Source of the DNA: JBDSRX01 sp039929105
Lineage (GTDB): Bacteria > Patescibacteriota > Dojkabacteria > J137
Length of the DNA: 31,682 bases
Reading direction: 5' to 3'
Assembly: GCA_039929105.1 (NCBI GenBank)
Contig: JBDSRX010000014.1
Coordinates: forward strand, 1-31,682
The translations under genes were made by a program, and so were the position numbers. Below, piece by piece: positions 24,511-30,929 of the stretch (position 1 is its first letter; each line of letters starts with the position of its first letter). The notes under the pieces are model-generated. The model did not search any database and had not been told where the DNA came from. It worked only from the letters and a program-made list of their open reading frames with translations.

Positions 24511-25340
24511 GAAAGTTTCTTCACAGCAGCTAATAATTCATCTCTAAATAAAACTACAGATTCATACCTTCCAGTATCGTCCTTAGGATCTTTCCCATGT
24601 CTATAATAGTGAGCCTTAGTCATTTCTTCTCGAGCTAATTTTAATGCCCGAGCTAAAACATTAGCAATTTCTCTATTATATTTAGTAGCAATTTGCCAAT
24701 AACCTTCGTTAATTATTTCAGTTTGAGCGATATCTGTATTGTAAGGATCGATAGAACCACCTGTTAATAAGAAAATTAAAGTAAGTGCAAGAGAGAATTG
24801 ATCCATACTTGGATAAACAATCCAATTCGAAAGTATTTGATCGTTTGGAACATAGCCAGGTGTACCAATGCCTTCTCCAAAATCTACATTACTTCCACCA
24901 TTAATTTGTGCAATATCAAAATCAGATAAAACTATTGAATCTGCAATGTTTTCAAAATCAGAAATTAAATAATTAGTTGGGTTTACATCTCTGTGAACAA
25001 CATCAACTGCATGTAATCCAATTAATCCGTCGGATAAAGCATAAATAATCTTTGTAAGGAACTCTTTATTTAAGCCACTAGCTAAATTAACCTCATTGTC
25101 ATTAACCCATTTGTAAAGAGTTTGAGCGTTCTCTATTTCTTCAGTAACTGGAACTGCTTCTCCAAGTTCTCCAGTTCTAACTTCAATAAGTTTGGCTAAG
25201 TGGTTAGAGGTTGCACCTGCTATAGAAATTCTATCTGCAATATCAGTATAAAAAAATTTCTCTCGGCCTTTAATCCATGAAGGAAGTTCCTCAGGGCTTA
25301 GATTTTTACCTGTCAGTTTTGCTTCAATTAAATTACTCAT
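24507..25340 (-). CDS. reduced Ser/Thr protein kinase-like protein
   Basis: 277 aa from the ATG at 25340, chosen because an extended -10 (TGGTATAAT) ends 7 nt before it; an upstream ATG at 25376 would be untranscribed. Catalytic loop HRDVNPTN (116-123), metal loop SDFDIAQ (139-145, DFD instead of DFG), GTPGYVP (159-165, activation segment end) and MDQFSLALTLIFLLTGG (179-195) define a eukaryotic-like kinase C-lobe. In the N-lobe I find no clear glycine loop or VAIK lysine, so ATP binding may be impaired or unusual. No membrane helix or sensor domain is fused. It diverges from the winged-helix/Nudix gene across a strong palindrome. Confidence 0.8.
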   Translation of the reverse strand: MSNLIEAKLTGKNLSPEELPSWIKGREKFFYTDIADRISIAGATSNHLAKLIEVRTGELGEAVPVTEEIENAQTLYKWVNDNEVNLASGLNKEFLTKIIYALSDGLIGLHAVDVVHRDVNPTNYLISDFENIADSIVLSDFDIAQINGGSNVDFGEGIGTPGYVPNDQILSNWIVYPSMDQFSLALTLIFLLTGGSIDPYNTDIAQTEIINEGYWQIATKYNREIANVLARALKLAREEMTKAHYYRHGKDPKDDTGRYESVVLFRDELLAAVKKLS

Positions 25341-25347
25341 ATAGTAT

Positions 25348-25356
25348 ATTATACCA
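25348..25356 (-). promoter_or_regulatory. extended -10 of the kinase-like gene, predicted leaderless
   Basis: On the - strand TGGTATAAT, with a perfect TATAAT 7 nt before the ATG at 25340. The -35 zone (about 25371-25376, ATGGTC) directly abuts the palindrome at 25378-25401. Confidence 0.6.
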
Positions 25357-25377
25357 TTTTTACACATTTTGACCATA

Positions 25378-25401
25378 ATGTTACGTAAAATTACGTAACA
25401 T
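25378..25401. promoter_or_regulatory. 24-bp palindromic operator candidate
   Basis: Left arm ATGTTACGTAA (25378-25388), spacer AA, right arm TTACGTAACAT (25391-25401): 11-bp arms in perfect dyad symmetry. It also contains TTACGTAA twice. It borders the -35 region of the kinase gene and lies 94 nt before the Nudix gene. The geometry suits a dimeric helix-turn-helix repressor; the winged-helix/Nudix protein next door is an obvious candidate, by inference only. Confidence 0.65.
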
Positions 25402-25494
25402 TTAGCTTTCTTTGGGTATAAGCTATAGAAAACTAATTTTGAATCAGATGTATAATAATTATGTAATCAGGCAATACTTCTTTTTCACAAAATT

Positions 25495-26184
25495 ATGAAA
25501 GAACTAAATCCAATCCAAATGAAGATTCTTAAACATCTTTTGTTCAATCCAAAGTCTAGAGATAAGGACCTAAACCTCGAGGATGTGCCAAACAAAGCCT
25601 TTGAAACGCATTTAAAAGCGTTAGTCGCCATAAAGTATATCTATAAATACGATGAAGACTATAGTCTTACAATGGAAGGTAAGGAGTTCGCAAATACTAT
25701 GGATACAGAAAATCATAAAATAGAAAAGCAACCTAAAGTTTCAGTTCTCTTAATTCCTGTAAAAAAAGAAAAGGGAGAAAAATATTTCTTAGTTCAACAA
25801 AGATTAAAAGAACCATACTATGGATACTTTGGTTTTATGTCTGGGAAAGTAAGATATGGAGAGACAATATTCGAAGCTGCAAAAAGAGAATTAAAAGAAG
25901 AAACAGGATTATCTGCAGAAAAGTTTAAACATTGCTACACACTCCATGAAATGGTTTACGATATGAATGGAAATATTTTAGAAGATAAATTTTTTAATGT
26001 TGTAGAAGTTAAAGGAGCAGAGGGAGATTTGGTTGATGCATTAGGTAGTAAAAACTTCTGGTTTAACGAAAAAGAATTTAAAAAAATGAATCCTAAATAC
26101 CATAACGAAGATGAAATGAAAGATTGGTATTTAGGTAAGAAAAAAGGATTCTTGGAGAAGAAGTATTATATTGAAAGGTTCTAG
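25495..26184 (+). CDS. winged-helix/Nudix hydrolase fusion
   Basis: 229 aa. The N-terminal 70 residues (IQMKILKHLLFNPKSRDKDL to YSLTMEGKEFAN) look like a winged-helix DNA-binding domain. Residues 78-229 form a Nudix domain with a complete Nudix box: Gly at the start of GKVRYGE, then AAKRELKEETGL, fitting G-x5-E-x7-REUxEExGU. It may be a nucleotide-metabolite hydrolase whose ligand controls DNA binding, like NrtR-type regulators but with the domains in reverse order. A palindrome lies upstream between it and the kinase gene. The stop overlaps the next gene's stop in CTAG. Confidence 0.82.
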   Translation: MKELNPIQMKILKHLLFNPKSRDKDLNLEDVPNKAFETHLKALVAIKYIYKYDEDYSLTMEGKEFANTMDTENHKIEKQPKVSVLLIPVKKEKGEKYFLVQQRLKEPYYGYFGFMSGKVRYGETIFEAAKRELKEETGLSAEKFKHCYTLHEMVYDMNGNILEDKFFNVVEVKGAEGDLVDALGSKNFWFNEKEFKKMNPKYHNEDEMKDWYLGKKKGFLEKKYYIERF

Positions 26185-26459
26185 GCTTCTTGAGGTTCTT
26201 CGACTAATACTATCTTCCTCATTCCAAGAATTGACCGTGTAATGCCAGAATCATCAATCAGTAGAGCCATTACATGTCTAGGGTAACCGCCGCTTTTCAT
26301 GATGTTTGTTATAGTTCCAAAAGTCTTCCCAATTGGAAGTTTTACATAAACTCTTTTATTTAAAAATCTGCAGGAGTACTTGTTAAGATTATCATCAGTA
26401 GCGATGAATCTTTGTTCTCTGAATGCAGTTAATATTGGGTTAGGGATAAAATCTTTCAT
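26181..26459 (-). CDS. small SH3/KOW-like protein of unknown function
   Basis: 92 aa, soluble, basic N-terminal half. The pattern NKRVYVKLPIGKTFGTITNI followed by MALLIDDSGITRSILGMRKIVLVEE suggests a small beta-barrel (SH3 or KOW type), as in RNA- or protein-binding domains. No catalytic motif. The start overlaps the S51 peptidase stop by one base, placing it third in a unit with the ABC exporter and peptidase. Confidence 0.6.
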   Translation of the reverse strand: MKDFIPNPILTAFREQRFIATDDNLNKYSCRFLNKRVYVKLPIGKTFGTITNIMKSGGYPRHVMALLIDDSGITRSILGMRKIVLVEEPQEA

Positions 26460-27091
26460 TAAATTACTTCTACCTTAGTACTATCAGTAAATAGAGCTTG
26501 ATCATCAGTAATTCTATAAGTCTTTGTGCCTTGTTCTTTAAAATTTTTATCTATATTTTCAATCTCTGTCTGCATTTCTGGATTATTCCAGTGAGGAAGT
26601 AAAACAAAATCCAATAGTCCTAATCCATTATTTATCCGCTCTTTTGCTAGGGTAGGCTCATCAAGACTATCGCAAAATGAAATATCTTTCATTGTAAATA
26701 CAGCTCCAGCTGAAGCACCCCCGTAAATTACTTTATTATTAAGTACTAAGCCTTTTATAATTTCTTTTGCTCCGGTTTTATTCATCCAGTAAGATAGTAG
26801 AAATATATTTCCTCCGCCTACGAATATATAATCATAAGAACTTATGAAAGTTTTAAAATCGAAGTTATTGTCAACTCTGTAAGCTCTTTCTATGTCAAAT
26901 TCTTGAAATATTGGAAATACTTCCTGCCATCTTTTCTCCCCACTTGTCATCCATTCGGATTTATAAGGCTTATAGTTTCCAGCAGTGTTTATATAAAGAA
27001 ATCGAACTTCGCTAAGAGGCTTATCGAAGTAGGTTTTAATCTTGTCTAAATGAGCTGGAAGAAGATTTTGTGAAAAAAGAGTTAACTTCAT
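26459..27091 (-). CDS. peptidase S51 (dipeptidase E/cyanophycinase-like)
   Basis: 210 aa serine peptidase of clan PC. Nucleophile Ser127 lies in YGGASAGAVF, and a GGGNIF loop (92-97) forms the oxyanion region. His167 in LPHW is the catalytic histidine, with Asp141 nearby as likely third member. PepE-type enzymes cleave Asp-X dipeptides; cyanophycinases cut Asp-Arg dipeptides. Specificity here is not evident. Length is slightly below PepE (about 230). It lies 3 nt after the ABC exporter gene and is coupled to the small protein downstream. Confidence 0.85.
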   Translation of the reverse strand: MKLTLFSQNLLPAHLDKIKTYFDKPLSEVRFLYINTAGNYKPYKSEWMTSGEKRWQEVFPIFQEFDIERAYRVDNNFDFKTFISSYDYIFVGGGNIFLLSYWMNKTGAKEIIKGLVLNNKVIYGGASAGAVFTMKDISFCDSLDEPTLAKERINNGLGLLDFVLLPHWNNPEMQTEIENIDKNFKEQGTKTYRITDDQALFTDSTKVEVI

Positions 27092-27094
27092 ATT

Positions 27095-28888
27095 TTATTT
27101 ATAACCTTTTGCTTGTTCATTAAACATTGTAGCGTAAAGACTTTCATTCTTTAATAGCTCTTCGTGAGTTCCTTGTTCAAGAAGCTTTCCTTCTTTTAAA
27201 ACTAATATTCTATTTGCATTTCTAACTGTTGCAAATCTATGCGATATTACAAATACAGTAGAGTCTTTTGAAAGTTCGTTAATGTTTTCAAATACTTCAG
27301 TTTCAGCTAAAGAATCTAGGGCAGAGGTAGGCTCATCTAAAACTATTAACTTTGGATTTGCAAACATAGCTCTCGCAATACCTAGCTTTTGCCATTGTCC
27401 TCCAGATAATTGAACTCCACCTTCAAAGTCTTTACTTAATAAAGTCTCGTATTTTTTTGGATATTTTTCTATAAATTTCTTTGCATCTGCTTTCCTAGCT
27501 GCTTCTTTTATTAATTCTATATTATTTATATCTTCAACATTTCCAACCCCAATATTTTCTCTAATAGAAAACCAAAGTTTTGCAAAAGATTGGAATAATA
27601 CACCCCAAAGCTTATAGTAGGTAGCCAGATCCACATCTTTAATATTTACATCATTTATTAAAATTTCTCCATCTGTAACATCGTAGAATCTTGCTAAGAG
27701 CTTAATAATAGTGGTCTTTCCAGATCCATTTTCTCCAACTAAGGCAACTTTCTCTCCTGGATTAACAATAAAACTTACATTATCAACGGCTTTTCTATCT
27801 GTTGCAGGGTAGGAAAAGCTAACATTTCTAAACTCAATCTTAGGTGTTGCTTGGTTAACCATCACAGGATTTACAGGTTTTGGAACAAGATCTTTTAATG
27901 CTAAATACTTTTTAAGTTCACCAACAAAAGGAATCTGCTCAAATAAATAAGAAATTGAAACTTGAATTCTATTAAATGCAGCAGATGCAGTATTAATATT
28001 AGTTATATAGAAGATGTACGATCCAATAGTCACAGATTTAGCAAACACTTGTGTAATTAACCAAACTTGAATTGATATAGATATAGTCACATCAAAGAAA
28101 GTACTTAAACCTATTAATGCATATCTTTCGTTTAACTTTCTTATTGATTCATCCATAAACTTTCGAATCTCAGTTGTGTATCTAGATAGAATTGTTGAAG
28201 TAAAAGAATAGATCTTTGCTTCCCGCAAAACATCATCCTGTTCCAGAGAGTGTTGTGCATATCTTGCATGTATTTTTGCAGGTCCATGTGAGTCCCAAAG
28301 ATTAAATAGAGCATAGCCATACTTCTTATTTACAAAGAATCTAAATATTTCTGGAATTAAAATTAACACCATAAAAATTGGATTTAGTGTAAAGAAGATT
28401 CCAGCTGTAAGGATAATCCCAACTAATCCGGATAATAATTCTGGAACAGTTAAGGCAACATTTAAAGCTCTCCAATCTACAACTTCTTTTACTTTTCCTA
28501 TTAATATGTTGTAATCTGGACTTTCTAAATACTGAAAATCTAACTTGGCAGTTTTATTTAAGAATATTTCCCAAATTTTAATCTCCCAATTTTGTGTAAT
28601 TCTACTGTGTAGGTATCTTGTCAGGTCGTAGATGTAGCTGGAAAAGAAGCCATTAATAAATACCAAGATAAGTATTAATATTATGTCGCTATTAAAGCTC
28701 TCAGCGCCGTCAGTTAATTTCTGTATAAGTAGAGCGGCAAGAAAAGTAGTAGCAATACTTAAGTTATCTTGAATTATTGTGGTTGTTATGAAAAGAAGAT
28801 ATGTAATCTTATTAAAAGAAAGCGCAAGGCGAGTCAACCATATTGCTATGGAGAAATTTTGTTTTAGTGTCAGTTGGGTAGATTCCAT
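27095..28888 (-). CDS. ABC transporter, fused permease and ATPase (exporter type)
   Basis: 597 aa from the ATG at 28888 (MESTQLTLKQNF). The longer frame from 28930 adds a hydrophobic stretch upstream of a -10-like TATAGT that sits 7 nt before 28888. Six membrane helices occupy residues about 20-320. The ATPase part has Walker A GENGSGKTT, signature LSGGQWQKL, Walker B LIVLDEPTSALD and the H-loop ISHRF. This is the half-transporter layout, working as a homodimer or with a partner not in the window. Substrate unknown. It heads a three-gene unit with an S51 peptidase, so a peptide cargo is possible but unproven. Confidence 0.92.
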   Translation of the reverse strand: MESTQLTLKQNFSIAIWLTRLALSFNKITYLLFITTTIIQDNLSIATTFLAALLIQKLTDGAESFNSDIILILILVFINGFFSSYIYDLTRYLHSRITQNWEIKIWEIFLNKTAKLDFQYLESPDYNILIGKVKEVVDWRALNVALTVPELLSGLVGIILTAGIFFTLNPIFMVLILIPEIFRFFVNKKYGYALFNLWDSHGPAKIHARYAQHSLEQDDVLREAKIYSFTSTILSRYTTEIRKFMDESIRKLNERYALIGLSTFFDVTISISIQVWLITQVFAKSVTIGSYIFYITNINTASAAFNRIQVSISYLFEQIPFVGELKKYLALKDLVPKPVNPVMVNQATPKIEFRNVSFSYPATDRKAVDNVSFIVNPGEKVALVGENGSGKTTIIKLLARFYDVTDGEILINDVNIKDVDLATYYKLWGVLFQSFAKLWFSIRENIGVGNVEDINNIELIKEAARKADAKKFIEKYPKKYETLLSKDFEGGVQLSGGQWQKLGIARAMFANPKLIVLDEPTSALDSLAETEVFENINELSKDSTVFVISHRFATVRNANRILVLKEGKLLEQGTHEELLKNESLYATMFNEQAKGYK

Positions 28889-28943
28889 GATATTTACTAT
28901 AACTGGATAGATTATAGCAAATATAGGCAAATTTCTTTATAAA

Positions 28944-29017
28944 TCGGAGAGACAGGACTCGAACCTGCAACCCCGCGTTCCCAAAACGCGTATTCTAGCC
29001 AATTGAACTACTCTCCG
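28944..29017 (-). tRNA. tRNA-Pro (anticodon UGG)
   Basis: 74 nt on the - strand: acceptor CGGAGAG/CTCTCCG, discriminator A. The anticodon stem CGCGT/ACGCG has loop TTTGGGA (anticodon TGG, G37). T arm CAGGTTCGAGTCCTG. CCA is not encoded. The 5' half includes AGTAGTTCAATTGGCTAGA as the D arm. It lies 55 nt upstream of the ABC exporter gene on the same strand. Confidence 0.95.
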
Positions 29018-29057
29018 ATTGCTCACGATTATACCAGACAGGAATGGATTTAGAAAC

Positions 29058-29097
29058 AAAAAACCGGCTTTCGCTCTCCAGAGGTGAGCAGGCCGGT
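29058..29097 (-). terminator. intrinsic terminator of the PIN/Phd operon
   Basis: On the - strand ACCGGC (29097-29092) pairs with GCCGGT (29068-29063), with an inner GCTC/GAGC extension. It is followed by a run of six T. The only GC-rich stem in the neighbourhood, 22 nt after the PIN gene stop. Confidence 0.8.
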
Positions 29098-29118
29098 CTC
29101 TTAGATCTTAGTTGAACA

Positions 29119-29493
29119 TTACATGTTTAAGAATGTTAGTCCTTGAACAGAAGAAAACTTCTTTTGATCATCACTTAATACCTTAATTCCATGCTCTAGA
29201 GATGTTGCAGCAACATATGCTGTAGCCATAGTAACATCAGAACTTCTTAATACTTCAGCTGCTTTCATAGCTGTTTCAGAAGTAATTTCTTTTACTGAGA
29301 AATATTTCTCACAAAATTCTAAAACCTCTTTCTTTAAAGCTTCATCCTCAAAAGTCTTGCTAGCTAGCAATTCAGTATATGTAGCTGCAGAGATAACCAT
29401 TTCATAGTTCTCGTAAGCAGTAGGTAATACACCTTTTCCTGTTCTTAGGTATTCAACGATTATTCCAGTATCAACAAGTACTACTTCTTTCAT
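29119..29493 (-). CDS. PIN-domain protein, VapC-like, with an altered active site
   Basis: 124 aa, the size of VapC toxins (Mg-dependent RNases). First acidic residue Asp8 in VDTGIIVEYLR, second Glu41 in YTELLAS, and SDDQKKF (107-113) provides the last. In the usual D-A-x-I-A-A-T segment the sequence is MATAYVAATSLE, with Thr91 where the third Asp belongs. Asp86 is five residues earlier and might or might not substitute. The toxin could therefore be weakened. It follows an antitoxin-like gene by 19 nt and is closed by a strong terminator. Confidence 0.8.
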   Translation of the reverse strand: MKEVVLVDTGIIVEYLRTGKGVLPTAYENYEMVISAATYTELLASKTFEDEALKKEVLEFCEKYFSVKEITSETAMKAAEVLRSSDVTMATAYVAATSLEHGIKVLSDDQKKFSSVQGLTFLNM

Positions 29494-29512
29494 ATTATTA
29501 AAACATTAATAT

Positions 29513-29923
29513 TTAATTACTAACTAAAGGATTTCTAGAACTATCTGCGAATTTAGTTTCTTTGGAATTATTTCTGTCCCAAGGAATTATTTTAGAAATT
29601 TTGCTTAAAACATTTTCTTCTTTTGGCTCTGGTACAGGAGCTTCTACAACCATAGCTTCTTCTTTGGGTAGGGTAGCAGCTTTTTTTACTACTGGAGCAG
29701 CTTTCTTTTCAACTTTTGAAGTTTGATTTCTTTCTGCTTTAGATGTCCCTTCTTCTAAGTCAATAAAATTCGAAATATCAGTCTTAGAAATTTTATATCT
29801 TACTTTATTATATGAAGTTAAATATACTTCTCCGAACTCATCTACTAGAGCAAATATGTCTCCAGTTCGATTTTTAACTTCAGTTAATGACGCTGTTACT
29901 TTCCCGTCTTTGTTTTTATGCAT
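29513..29923 (-). CDS. Phd/YefM-like antitoxin with a long disordered tail
   Basis: 136 aa. Residues 8-46 (VTASLTEVKNRTGDIFALVD, then EVYLTSYNKVRYKI) fit the Phd/YefM fold that dimerises and binds its own promoter. Normally only 60-80 aa in total, it carries here an additional Lys/Ala/Pro/Glu-rich low-complexity stretch (about 58-105) and a short ending with KIIPWDRN. Toxin neutralisation is usually done by the region after the fold, so the tail may act there, or may have another role. A perfect consensus promoter drives it. Confidence 0.7.
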   Translation of the reverse strand: MHKNKDGKVTASLTEVKNRTGDIFALVDEFGEVYLTSYNKVRYKISKTDISNFIDLEEGTSKAERNQTSKVEKKAAPVVKKAATLPKEEAMVVEAPVPEPKEENVLSKISKIIPWDRNNSKETKFADSSRNPLVSN

Positions 29924-29950
29924 ATTCGAATTGTTTAATGATTTAGGATA

Positions 29951-29978
29951 ATTATAGCTAAATTGGTTATTTTGTCAA
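29951..29978 (-). promoter_or_regulatory. consensus promoter of the Phd/PIN operon
   Basis: On the - strand -35 TTGACA (29978-29973), 16-nt spacer, -10 TATAAT (29956-29951): both hexamers perfect. The antitoxin ATG is 27 nt further on, giving a leader of about 20 nt. Confidence 0.8.
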
Positions 29979-29985
29979 TAAAACC

Positions 29986-30013
29986 TTGCTTAATTTCCTT
30001 TAAGTAATATAAT
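29986..30013 (+). promoter_or_regulatory. promoter for the small membrane-anchored protein
   Basis: -35 TTGCTT (29986-29991), 16-nt spacer and a perfect -10 TATAAT (30008-30013) on the + strand, back to back with the Phd operon promoter. The inferred reading frame begins about 40 nt downstream. Confidence 0.55.
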
Positions 30014-30052
30014 AATAGTAGAAGAATTTAACATATTATCTAGAAAATTATT

Positions 30053-30331
30053 ATAACTACTGACGATTTTGTAAAAATAGTACTCGCTTTAGCAATTGCT
30101 TTCGCAATAGCTGGAATCGCATACGCAATAATTAGACTCATAAATAAGGTATCCTCAATGTTAGAAGATGTAAGAAAACCGGTGCAAAACGTTTCTGAGC
30201 TTACAGATCTAACACTAGAGGACTATAAGTCTGTCCGATCTACTGTAAAAACAGCTCTTCATTTCAAAGACACTTTTTCTAATCTTTTAAAGAGATTTAA
30301 GAAAGATGACGAAGATGAGTCCTCTGATTGA
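30053..30331 (+). CDS. small membrane-anchored protein lacking an ATG/GTG/TTG start
   Basis: An open frame ends at TGA (30329-30331) and codes for about 92 residues. It has TTDDFVKIV, one transmembrane helix (LALAIAFAIAGIAYAII, about 11-27), then a charged helical cytosolic part (LEDVRKPVQNVSEL, LKRFKKDDEDESSD). This resembles DUF948/YtxH-style anchors. After the in-frame stop TAG at 30041 the only possible initiators before the helix are ATT (30047, 30050) and ATA (30053). The first ATG falls after the helix. Coding character and the promoter upstream support a real gene. Whether a rare start codon, an ATG-to-ATA mutation or a sequencing error explains it is open. Confidence 0.6.
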   Translation: MTTDDFVKIVLALAIAFAIAGIAYAIIRLINKVSSMLEDVRKPVQNVSELTDLTLEDYKSVRSTVKTALHFKDTFSNLLKRFKKDDEDESSD

Positions 30332-30356
30332 TTAATCCGCATTTTTGTATTATAAT
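30328..30356 (+). promoter_or_regulatory. promoter of rpsO
   Basis: -35 TTGATT (30328-30333), 17-nt spacer, perfect -10 TATAAT (30351-30356). The start codon is at 30385, so the leader is about 22 nt. The -35 overlaps the stop codon of the preceding gene. Confidence 0.7.
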
Positions 30357-30384
30357 ATAGTCAATATTTAATTGTGTATAAAGT

Positions 30385-30687
30385 ATGTCTAGTAAGAAAT
30401 CAAATTTCAATAAAGATAAAACTCTTAAAACAGAGTTAATCAAGAAGTACGGTGAACATGATAAAGATACAGGTTCTCCTTTAGTTCAAATAGCTCTTTT
30501 AACAGAGAGAATTAACTATCTATCTGGACACTTAAAAATTAACAAAAAAGATAAGCACTCAAGAAGAGGTTTGTTAAAGTTAGTTGGAGACAGAAGAAGA
30601 TTAATCAAATATGTAGAAAGAACTACTGAAGATGCTCCTAAGGTAAACAAAATTATGAAAGAATTAGGATTAAAAGCAACAGTTTAA
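30385..30687 (+). CDS. rpsO: 30S ribosomal protein S15
   Basis: Primary binder of 16S rRNA helix 22 region in the small subunit platform. 100 aa (usual 88-90; the extra is an N-terminal Lys/Ser-rich stretch). Family signature: DTGSPLVQIALLTERINYLSGHL, then KDKHSRRGLLKLVGDRRRLIKY. Single-gene transcript with its own promoter and a textbook terminator. No Shine-Dalgarno sequence. pnp, a frequent neighbour in other bacteria, is absent. Confidence 0.97.
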   Translation: MSSKKSNFNKDKTLKTELIKKYGEHDKDTGSPLVQIALLTERINYLSGHLKINKKDKHSRRGLLKLVGDRRRLIKYVERTTEDAPKVNKIMKELGLKATV

Positions 30688-30706
30688 TCTAAGTAACTAA
30701 GAATTT

Positions 30707-30730
30707 AAAGGACTCGAAAGAGTCCTTTTT
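30707..30730 (+). terminator. intrinsic terminator of rpsO
   Basis: AAAGGACTC (30707-30715), GAAA tetraloop, GAGTCCTTT (30720-30728) continuing into T residues: a 9-bp perfect stem with a stable tetraloop, 20 nt after the stop. Confidence 0.92.
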
Positions 30731-30794
30731 CTATGGCTGGACTTACGGTTCTATTCAGCATTTAGAAAAGGCCGTGCCACGTCCTATTTTTAAC

Positions 30795-30864
30795 TAACAC
30801 CCTGTCGCTTCGCGCCACCCCTCTTAAGATAAGAGGGGAAACGAACGTAGTGAGTGGGGTGTTA
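30795..30864. repeat. 70-bp nested hairpin repeat
   Basis: Outer arms TAACACCC (30795-30802) and GGGTGTTA (30857-30864). Inner arms CCCCTCTTA (30818-30826) and TAAGAGGGG (30830-30838) enclose a 3-nt loop. The middle parts CGCTTCGCG and CGAACGTAGTG are partly complementary. Markedly more GC-rich than its surroundings. Similar hairpins with GGGGTG ends and CGAAGCG centres are scattered in many bacterial genomes; from memory, not searched. Confidence 0.75.
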
Positions 30865-30865
30865 T

Positions 30866-30907
30866 GCTAGTTATTCAACTAGCAACCATCAACTAGCAAC
30901 CATCAAC
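30866..30907. repeat. short hairpin and tandem 14-bp repeats before ftsQ
   Basis: GCTAGTT (30866-30872) and AACTAGC (30877-30883) form a 7-bp stem. The unit CAACTAGCAACCAT occurs twice in tandem (30876-30889, 30890-30903) followed by a partial CAAC. The repeats lie just upstream of the ftsQ -10 region (TAATAT, 30917-30922), so they could affect that promoter. The 242-nt gap after rpsO contains only these repeats, the terminator and the promoter. Confidence 0.7.
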
Positions 30908-30929
30908 CCTCTCGTGTAATATAGAATGT

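Noticed and set aside
28888..28930. Upstream start of the ABC exporter (14 extra residues)
   Set aside because: It lies upstream of the likely -10 (TATAGT) and the added hydrophobic stretch is atypical for the family; not fully excluded.
30876..30907. Tandem 14-bp units considered as a CRISPR array
   Set aside because: Only two adjacent units, no spacers between them and no cas genes.
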